A DNA stretch of 32,112 nucleotides from an uncultured Clostridium sp. (GTDB lineage: Bacteria > Bacillota > Clostridia > TANB77 > CAG-508). The stretch is from contig USRT01000023.1 of NCBI GenBank assembly GCA_900557195.1, forward strand, positions 1 through 32,112. The letters are read 5' to 3'. The notes under the pieces were generated by a model, which did not search any database, was not told where the DNA came from, and worked only from the letters and a program-made list of their open reading frames with translations. Positions within the stretch are counted from its first letter, which is position 1; every line of letters begins with the position of its first letter. Of the stretch, positions 26,632 through 32,112 are shown piece after piece. The translations under genes were made by a program, and so were the position numbers.

Positions 26632-27096
26632 TTAAAATGGCTTTTTCAAATATTTTTGCAATTCTAATTTAATCTTTTTTATTCCTCTGTGTTTTATAAC
26701 TGCAATTGATACTGATAACATGAACAAGTCAAATATAATACCTACAACAGTACAAAAACTATCTCCGTCTTTTATTCCCAATATTACAGCAAAGGACAAA
26801 CAAGCAATATAGAAACCAAGTATTATATACATAATGCAATACTCAACCACCTTAATTTTGTAGACTTCTTTCAAGAACATCTTTCTTGAAGTCTGATCAA
26901 AGTTGTTGCGTAATACAAAGTAATTTGCCATCTCCATCGCCGTTCTAGGTCTACGGTATTGTAGAAATATAAATGCATAAATTGAATCTAATGCATTTTC
27001 CTTGAACATATACAACACTGCCATTTTTATTTTTATTTTCCACCGAATAAACAGAACTAACTGTTCAACAAGAAAACAAAACATAAATAAATACAT
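26632..27096 (-). CDS. Hypothetical membrane protein with an in-frame CGG (exception)
   Basis: A 154-residue protein I do not recognise. It has a hydrophobic N-terminus (1-17), a soluble middle (residues ~25-75) rich in Arg/Asn, two transmembrane helices at ~85-110 and ~118-140, and a basic C-terminus. ATG 27096 follows GGGGGA at good spacing. Codon 18 is CGG before T. Read as +1 the product would stop after 20 residues; an internal ATG at 27024 would avoid the CGG. Codons such as CGC AAC AAC, GTC TAC and ATG GAG ATG are GC-richer than in neighbouring genes, suggesting recent acquisition. It is followed by its own terminator. Confidence 0.6.
   Translation of the reverse strand: MYLFMFCFLVEQLVLFIRWKIKIKMAVLYMFKENALDSIYAFIFLQYRRPRTAMEMANYFVLRNNFDQTSRKMFLKEVYKIKVVEYCIMYIILGFYIACLSFAVILGIKDGDSFCTVVGIIFDLFMLSVSIAVIKHRGIKKIKLELQKYLKKPF
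27042..27045 (-). other. In-frame CGGT that does not fit the +1 rule
   Basis: CGG codon 18 of the 26632-27096 ORF. Skipping C reaches TAA three codons later. Second of two exceptions; it is neutralised if translation starts at 27024. Confidence 0.5.
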
Positions 27097-27494
27097 AAGG
27101 AAATCCCCCTTTTAAAATAAGTATACCTATATTATATCACCTTTACAGATATTATGTCAATTTGTCCTATGTTTTATGTTATTTGGTATTATGGAGACAA
27201 GGTATTTTGGCATACATCATTCTCAATAGTACAATTATATATAAAACGTGGCATATGAATGAACAGATTTAATATTGTTTTCAAAGCAAAAATGCTCTTC
27301 AGAATATCCATTTTTCTTAATGCATTTGCAATAAAAGTTTCAAAAATTCAATTTTAACATTAACTTTTTGAAACTTATATGCTACTATATTCACTTTTCT
27401 ATAATTTATTCCATCCTTTTTATCTTCATACAACTCCTTATTTAATTGTTTATCTTTTAATTTTCAAACAAATATTTTTTCGGAATATTGTAAG
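27097..27494. other. Gene-free interval with hairpin
   Basis: No ORF is supported. A 12-bp perfect hairpin AAGTTTCAAAAA / TTTTTGAAACTT occurs at 27335-27376, possibly ending the minus-strand transcript of the 27495 gene. A string at 27182-27213 resembles the window-end repeat. Confidence 0.5.
27182..27213 (+). repeat. Degenerate copy of a GGGGACGG-type repeat
   Basis: TTGGTATTATGGAGACAAGG followed by TATTTTGGCA parallels TTGGCATTGGGGACGGGG followed by TATTTTGGCA at 32077-32104. Confidence 0.45.
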
Positions 27495-27968
27495 TTATCT
27501 CTTACTTTTTATTTTATCTATATCTACTTTTCCATCATAATCATCATAATAAAAATACCAATTGTCCTTAATTTTTTCTGTTATAAATACATTGTTGCCT
27601 TCTCCTGTATTACCTTTTATTTCCATTTCTTTTCCATTCAAATAATCAGTTGGGCAATAGATTAATCCGCAATATTGCCCACCTAACATTCCTTGTGCAT
27701 CTATATCAAGCTTAACATATTTGCCATTTTCCCCTAATTTAACAACATATGATTTCCCATCATCAAGTTTCAAATAACTTTCTTTAGAAGTATATTCAGA
27801 CTGATTAAATAAGTATTCCAATTCTGCAATATTACTATTTAAATACTTTATACAAGATTTCTTACTACTAAAATAATCTTCTTCTTTAAAAAAAATATTA
27901 TATGTGGTATAAGTCAATAGTCCTAAAACAATGATAACTATAGATAATATACAAATATTTCTTCTCAT
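27495..27968 (-). CDS. Hypothetical membrane-anchored extracytoplasmic protein
   Basis: A 157-residue protein with one N-terminal transmembrane/signal helix (residues ~5-25, ILSIVIIVLGLLTYTTYNIFF) and no lipobox. The exported part contains EDYFSSKKSCIKYLNSN, a Lys/Asp-rich beta region and GGQYCGLIYCPTDYL with two cysteines that could pair. No family is recognised. It lies 18 bp after trmL and is probably co-transcribed with it. TGC GGA contains an out-of-frame CGG with no frame effect. Confidence 0.65.
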   Translation of the reverse strand: MRRNICILSIVIIVLGLLTYTTYNIFFKEEDYFSSKKSCIKYLNSNIAELEYLFNQSEYTSKESYLKLDDGKSYVVKLGENGKYVKLDIDAQGMLGGQYCGLIYCPTDYLNGKEMEIKGNTGEGNNVFITEKIKDNWYFYYDDYDGKVDIDKIKSKR

Positions 27969-27986
27969 TCTAATCTCCCCTACAAC

Positions 27987-28484
27987 TTACTCAAAATAAT
28001 CAGTTTCTGACTCTAAATTTTGAAACCCCTGTTGTCTTAATACTTCATAAACTATTATTGCTACTGAATTTGATAAATTTAAAGATCTTAAGTGCTCTCT
28101 CATTGGAATTCTAATAGTGTTACTTAAATTTTCTTCTAACAAGTCTTCTGGTAATCCTTTTGTTTCTTTACCAAATAAAATAAATACTTCATCAAAACTA
28201 GAATAATCTACATCACTATAGCAATTCCTTGCTTTTGTTGTTGCAAAGAACATGTTATTCTCTTCAGGTTTATATTTAGCTAAAAAACTAGCAATAGATT
28301 CATGTTCTTCAATATCTAATTTATCCCAATAATCAAGACCTGCTCTTTTTAAGTATTTATCTGTTATCTCAAAACCTAATGGTTTAACTAAATGAAGTTT
28401 AGCACCAATTGCAGCACAGGTTCTAGCAATATTTCCAGTATTTTGTGGTATTTCTGGCTCTACCATTACAACATTTATTTTCAT
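27987..28484 (-). CDS. trmL: tRNA (cytidine/uridine-34-2'-O)-methyltransferase
   Basis: A 165-residue SPOUT methyltransferase, normal for TrmL/CspR, which 2'-O-methylates the wobble base of tRNA-Leu isoacceptors. Motifs: VMVEPEIPQNTGNIARTCAA near the N-terminus (motif 1), LFGKETKGLPEDLL (motif 2) and RIPMREHLRSLNLSNSVAIIVYEVLRQ (motif 3, SAM knot). ATG 28484 is preceded by GAGGAGAGAG; an in-frame extension to 28505 has no support. It lies upstream of the 27495 gene in the same direction. Confidence 0.93.
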   Translation of the reverse strand: MKINVVMVEPEIPQNTGNIARTCAAIGAKLHLVKPLGFEITDKYLKRAGLDYWDKLDIEEHESIASFLAKYKPEENNMFFATTKARNCYSDVDYSSFDEVFILFGKETKGLPEDLLEENLSNTIRIPMREHLRSLNLSNSVAIIVYEVLRQQGFQNLESETDYFE

Positions 28485-28584
28485 ATCTCTCTCCTCTTTT
28501 TGCACACTCTTTTCTAAAGAGTTTTTATATCAATATTTGAAATCATAACTTTCATATTAGATGATAATTCTATTTTATACTCTT

Positions 28585-29268
28585 TCATATTATTTTTAAT
28601 AACTCTATAAAATCCTTTATTTCATAGTTTGGTTCTACATTAGTTTTATTTTGTTTATTTTTTGCATTATACCAACATGTATCAATTCCAGAGTTTTTAC
28701 CTCCAATTATATCTGATGAAATAGAATCACCTACTATCAAAATACTTGATTTTTCCTTATTATTTATGTTTTGAAATACAATGTCAAAATACTCTTTGTT
28801 TGGCTTATTACAACCTAATTCTTCCGAAATAAATACCTTCGAAAAATATTTAGAAAATCCTGCATTTTCTAGCCTATGGTATTGTTGTTCTTTAGGTCCA
28901 TTACTTGTTATTACAAGTTCATACTCATCTTTAAGATGTTCTAATACTTTCTTTGTTCCTTTTATTGGTGTACCTGTTTTTTGAAATGATTTTGTTAATA
29001 TTTCATTAAACTCTTTTTCATTCTGTTTTATTCCATACTTTCTAAAGAATAATTCAAATCTTTTTATAAATAGCTCTTGTAACGTAATTTTTCCTTCATT
29101 TAGCATTTCCCACATTTCTAAATTAATTAAATTATAATTAAAATACATTTCTTCTGTACATTTGTAACCTATAACATTCATTGCCTCCATAAAAGCAATT
29201 TTTTGATCTATATCAAAATCGAATAGTGTATCATCTATATCAAATAAAATTGTCTTATAACCTGCCAT
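28585..29268 (-). CDS. HAD-superfamily nucleotidase/phosphatase (YjjG/YfnB-like)
   Basis: A 227-residue HAD hydrolase. Motif I DIDDTL at 10-15 (nucleophile Asp10, acid/base Asp12), motif II VITSN, motif III Lys in GCNKPNKEYF, motif IV GDSISSDIIGG. The helical cap in residues ~15-100 is that of the YjjG/YfnB subgroup (pyrimidine nucleotide phosphatases), MEAMNVIGY... and ELFIKRFELFF. It probably dephosphorylates nucleoside monophosphates or small phosphometabolites; substrate inferred. It stands alone, 100 bp upstream of trmL. Confidence 0.87.
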   Translation of the reverse strand: MAGYKTILFDIDDTLFDFDIDQKIAFMEAMNVIGYKCTEEMYFNYNLINLEMWEMLNEGKITLQELFIKRFELFFRKYGIKQNEKEFNEILTKSFQKTGTPIKGTKKVLEHLKDEYELVITSNGPKEQQYHRLENAGFSKYFSKVFISEELGCNKPNKEYFDIVFQNINNKEKSSILIVGDSISSDIIGGKNSGIDTCWYNAKNKQNKTNVEPNYEIKDFIELLKII

Positions 29269-29690
29269 ATTAGTCCCCTCTTAAATATTATTTATTTTTA
29301 CAAATGATTTTACCACATTACATAAAATATTACAATATATGCTATTTGACAAGTATATTTATTATAATTTATCTTTACATGTTAAATAACTCAAATTTTC
29401 ACTATTTTAATTACAATTTTACAATTATAGTACATATTAATTCTATCAATATAACCAGCAAGTAAAATTTTATTATTTAGTATTAATTATTCATCTAATA
29501 ACTCTACTTTCGAAAAATTTTTTTAATTTCTCTTTATCCCTATTATATTAATAAATTTCATATATTGATGATCCAAATTAATACATCTTTCGACATTATT
29601 CCACTTGACTGTAGCGTTACGTTAATATATTATAACTATAAGAATTATTTTCTTCACTTAAGTACATACTAACCTTTAGAGGTGAAAAGT
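29269..29690. other. Gene-free divergent region before the ibr-like cassette
   Basis: No ORF or RNA gene seen. Extremely AT-rich; contains the promoter/operator at 29605-29633 at its right end. Confidence 0.5.
29605..29633 (+). promoter_or_regulatory. Promoter with a near-palindromic operator upstream of the ibr-like cassette
   Basis: TTGACT (29605-29610), then TAGCGTTACGTTA (29612-29624, a near-palindrome of TAACGT/ACGTTA type), then TATTAT (29628-29633, spacer 17) or TATAAC (29631-29636, spacer 20). An operator inside the spacer is typical of MerR-family control; no such regulator is encoded nearby. Confidence 0.5.
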
Positions 29691-29867
29691 ATGATTCTTA
29701 GTAAGAAAAAAAATGGAAAAGGTTATATTACAAGTTACAGTTTAAATATTGGATCAAAAGAAGCAAGAATGTTGGGCTTTATTGATCAAAATGGTAATTC
29801 ACATATTTTAGAAAAGGAACTAGATGTAAAGAACCACATTTTAATTGTACGCTTAAAGAAGGAGTAG
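29691..29867 (+). CDS. Small protein, first gene of the ibr-like cassette
   Basis: A 58-residue basic protein starting MILSKKKNGKGYITSY, preceded by GAGGTG. It is predicted beta-rich and resembles AbrB/SpoVT-like or small substrate-adaptor folds only vaguely; I do not recognise it. Its stop lies 5 bp before the IbrA-like gene, so translation is probably coupled. Confidence 0.65.
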   Translation: MILSKKKNGKGYITSYSLNIGSKEARMLGFIDQNGNSHILEKELDVKNHILIVRLKKE

Positions 29868-29872
29868 TTTTA

Positions 29873-31166
29873 ATGCCAAAAATTTATTTAGAAAAAAACG
29901 TTCTTGATGCAGCATTTGAAAGACTAGAAATAATATTTCAAAACTTTGATGCTATATATTTTAGTGTAAGTGCTGGTAAGGATAGTTCTGTAATGGTTCA
30001 ACTTGCTAATATGGTAGCAAAAAAATATAATAAAAAATTTGATGTTTTATATATCGATTTAGAAGCACAATATAAACACACAATTGATCATGTTTATGAA
30101 TTGAAGGGTTTATCTCAGATAGACACTTTTTATCATATTGCATTACCACTTGCGCTTAGGAATGCCGTTTCTGTGCTACAACCAAAATGGATTTGCTGGG
30201 AAGAAGAAAGTAAAGACTTATGGGTTAGAGATTTACCCAAAGATAGTATTAATATTCATAATTGTCCTTTTGATTGGTTTAGAAAAGGTGAAGAATTTGA
30301 AGAATTTATTATTCAGTTTGCAGATTGGTATCAGAAATTACATGGATGCTCAGTTGCCTGTGGAGTTGGCATTAGAACTGATGAAAGTTTAAATCGTTTT
30401 AGAACAATTACTTTCCAAGAAAATAAAGAAACTTTTAGAAATTATCAATGGACAACTAGAATAAAATCTGATCACGTTCATCTTAATGTATACAATTTTT
30501 ATCCAATTTATGATTGGCGTGTAGAAGATATATGGGGTGCTGTTAGTAAATTAGATTTAATGCATAACGAAATATATGATTTAATGTATAAAAATGGCCT
30601 AAGCATTCATGAACAACGTATTTGTCAACCTTATGGGGATGACCAAAGAAATGGCCTAGATCAATTTAAAGCATTAGAATATGAAACTTGGTCGAAGGTT
30701 TTAAATCGTGTTAATCGGAGTAAACTTCGGAAATATTTACTGTCGTACTTCTGCTCTTGGTAATATAAAATCTACTAAACCTGATTTTATGACATGGCAA
30801 GAATATACGGTCTTTCTCTTAGAAAGTATTGGCATATACAATAGAGACTTAATGCTCCATTATTATAAAAAAATCAAAAAATTTATGTTTTGGTATAAAA
30901 AAAGAGATGGTACCCGAATATCACAAATTCCAGAAGAAGAACTTTTAAAACTTGAAAATCAAAAAAAGGTAATTTCATGGAGACGTATTGCAAGAGCTAT
31001 TGAAAAAAATGATTTTTATATGAAAAGACTTTGTTTTGCTCAAACAAAAACAGATGATAAAGAACTAAGAGAACTTATACACAAATGGGATAATCTGTTA
31101 ACAAAAGACACAGAAACTACAGATAAAGGATTAAGATATTTTATAGAAAATGAGGTGGTATCATGA
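29873..31166 (+). CDS. IbrA-like PAPS-reductase-family protein (DUF3440), one CGGA +1 site
   Basis: Reconstructed to 430 residues. An adenine-nucleotide alpha-hydrolase/PAPS-reductase P-loop SVSAGKDSS lies at 31-39, then VLYIDLEAQYKHT, GCSVACGVGIRTDESLNRFR, YPIYDWRVEDIWGA and ERICQPYGDDQR-like segments that mark the DUF3440/IbrA group. The zero frame ends soon after CGG at 30716. Skipping C gives RVNGVNFGNIYCRTSALG, a conserved family motif, and the C-terminal domain to 31166. IbrA proteins pair with ParB-like IbrB, as here, and are described as co-regulators on mobile islands; the reaction is unknown. Confidence 0.88.
30716..30719 (+). other. CGGN +1 decoding site (CGGA) in the IbrA-like gene
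   Basis: In-frame CGG after AAT. Omitting C gives GGA (Gly282) in RVN-G-VNFGNIYC. The nearby CGG at 30728 then falls out of frame (TTC GGA). Confidence 0.94.
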
Positions 31167-31531
31167 TTTTAAAAATGAATAATAAATGTAATAATTTTTA
31201 TCAATATATGGGAAAGTTTTTTGGTTCAAGAATTGTACAATCTGAAATTAATGATCGTATTTATGATGATAGCTATAAAGATTGGTATATTTATCTAAAA
31301 AATGATAATGCAGTTGCTTTTATATCTATACATAATGATACAATAAAAAATATATATTCAAGTCAGCATACTTATCTAATAGAATTACTAAACGAAGTAA
31401 AAAATACCATCACTATTTCTCCAAGTATCGTACCTAAAATATATATAGATGTTTATAAAGCTTGCAATTTACATATTGATGAAGATATTAAATATAAAAA
31501 TTTTGTTACAATAAGGAGTGATAACCCATGA
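31163..31531 (+). CDS. Hypothetical protein between IbrA- and IbrB-like genes
   Basis: A 122-residue protein overlapping both neighbours by ATGA. The pattern VAFISIHNDTIKNI ... YLIELLNEV ... IYIDVYKACNLHIDEDIKYKNFVTI recalls the C-terminal half of a GNAT acetyltransferase (core strand, helix, then 'Y..G.F' like end), but the acetyl-CoA loop is not evident, so function is open. Tight coupling implies it works with the two ibr-like products. Confidence 0.6.
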   Translation: MILKMNNKCNNFYQYMGKFFGSRIVQSEINDRIYDDSYKDWYIYLKNDNAVAFISIHNDTIKNIYSSQHTYLIELLNEVKNTITISPSIVPKIYIDVYKACNLHIDEDIKYKNFVTIRSDNP

Positions 31532-32056
31532 GTAAAGAAATTACATTTCCTGTATTAAATGTGAAAATGGTTGATATAAAAAAAGTAGTTGCAAATAGTT
31601 ATAACCCTAACAAAGTTGCTCCTCCAGAAATGGAATTATTAAGGCATTCTATAGAGGAAGATGGATATACTCAACCAATTGTTACATATTATGATAAAGA
31701 AACAGATAAATATATCGTTGTTGATGGATTTCATAGATACCGTGTTGCAAAAGAATTTTTTAATTTAAAAGAAGTTCCAATTGTAACTATAGATAAAGAT
31801 TTAGATAATCGTATGGCAAGTACAATTAGACATAATAGAGCAAGGCGGAACACATCAAATTATAGATATGTCCAAAATTGTACTAGACTTAACAAGTCAT
31901 AACTGGACAGAAGAACAAATTTCAAAGCACTTAGGTATGGAATTAGATGAAATAATTAGATTAAAACAAATAAGTGGTCTAAAAGAAGCTTTTGCAAATC
32001 ATACATTTAGCAAATCTTGGGAAGAATTTGAGAAAAAAATTGAAAACGAAGAGTAA
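31528..32056 (+). CDS. IbrB-like ParB-domain protein, one CGGA +1 site
   Basis: Reconstructed to 175 residues. ParB/Srx-fold N-domain: ANSYNPNKVAPPEMELLRHSIEEDGYTQPI, VVDGFHRYRVAKE and RHNRARGTHQ, the arginine/histidine CTP-binding motif of the family. A helical region (NWTEEQISKHLGM) follows. The zero frame meets CGG at 31846 and stops at 31902. Skipping C gives RARGTHQIIDMSKIVLDL, restoring the invariant glycine (Gly107). It acts with the IbrA-like protein; it is not a chromosome-segregation ParB, which is longer. Last gene of the cassette in the window. Confidence 0.9.
31846..31849 (+). other. CGGN +1 decoding site (CGGA) in the IbrB-like gene
   Basis: In-frame CGG after AGG. Omitting C gives GGA (Gly107) in RAR-G-THQ. 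Confidence 0.95.
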
Positions 32057-32076
32057 GGTTGAAATTGGTTGGAATT

Positions 32077-32107
32077 GGTTGGCATTGGGGACGGGGTATT
32101 TTGGCAA
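32077..32107 (+). repeat. GGGGACGGGG repeat at the window edge
   Basis: TTGGCATTGGGGACGGGG then TATTTTGGCA. This is the type of G-rich arm found in REP-like hairpins of Firmicutes (often next to RAYT transposases). The second arm, if any, is beyond the window. Copies or relatives at 27182 and within 9510-9571. Confidence 0.5.
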
Positions 32108-32112
32108 ATTTT

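Noticed and set aside
29341..29372. TTGACA followed by TATAAT upstream of the HAD/ibr gap (plus strand)
   Set aside because: Spacing between the two hexamers is only about 11 bp and no gene follows closely.
2699..31849. Ordinary pseudogenisation or random indels
   Set aside because: All 15 events are the same one-base change at the same codon phase, flanking sequence is fully conserved, no internal stops or deletions accompany them, and essential genes are included.
2699..31849. Simple reassignment of CGG to another amino acid
   Set aside because: Reassignment would not change frame; here every fitting site needs exactly one base skipped to reach the conserved downstream sequence.

Overview
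This is a 32.1 kb stretch of a very AT-rich bacterial chromosome. It is most likely from an uncultured, gut-type Clostridia relative, judging from a WalR/WalK pair, RicT, a SpoVB-like flippase, a GerS-like lipoprotein followed by an NdoA/MazF toxin, MinD/MinE with RodA, and an anaerobic four-subunit pyruvate:ferredoxin oxidoreductase. Species cannot be read from the window.

The main observation concerns the genetic code. Ten otherwise normal genes, several of them housekeeping, are each broken by single-base +1 frameshifts, and all 15 breaks have the same form. A C stands directly before a glycine codon, so the zero-frame ribosome meets CGG. Skipping that C (reading CGGN as one glycine) restores the conserved protein each time. 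The sites are at 2699, 5102, 11096, 14935, 15762, 19671, 21176, 23898, 23956, 24326, 24699, 26152, 26174, 30716 and 31846, on both strands. One P-type ATPase gene has six. CGG triplets that are out of frame inside genes (about 20 counted) cause no shift. Only two in-frame CGG codons do not fit. Both lie in small orphan genes (4023-4220, 26632-27096) whose composition differs from their neighbours. The simplest reading is that this organism decodes the quadruplet CGGN as glycine, or always skips the C of an in-frame CGG. I know of no description of such a system. The gene coordinates below are the reconstructed full-length genes.

Layout. 96-1262 (minus): nucleosidase and small HD hydrolase. 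1469-3932 (plus): SpoVB-like flippase and HD-GYP protein. 4023-9403 (minus): small orphan, ndoA, GerS-like lipoprotein, dus, rodA, minE with a long basic tail, minD. 9603-13225 (plus): promoter, porG-porD-porA-porB and terminator; a 165-bp inverted-repeat element sits between porG and porD. 13300-14950 (minus): RelE/HigB-type toxin (frameshifted in a poly-A run) with its antitoxin, then a phosphoribosyltransferase-like gene. A second 165-bp inverted-repeat element follows at 15088-15252. 15399-18155 (plus): two GT-C-like membrane proteins. 18234-23432 (minus): walR, walK, lepB, holB, ricT, ferredoxin. 23556-26234 (minus): Ca2+-type P-type ATPase. 26632-29268 (minus): two small hypothetical genes, trmL and a HAD phosphatase. 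29605-32056 (plus): an IbrA/IbrB-like (PAPS-reductase-like plus ParB-like) cassette with two small proteins, behind a promoter carrying a near-palindromic operator.

No tRNA, rRNA, CRISPR array, intact insertion sequence or integrase gene was seen, so the tRNA or factor that would read CGGN is not in this window.
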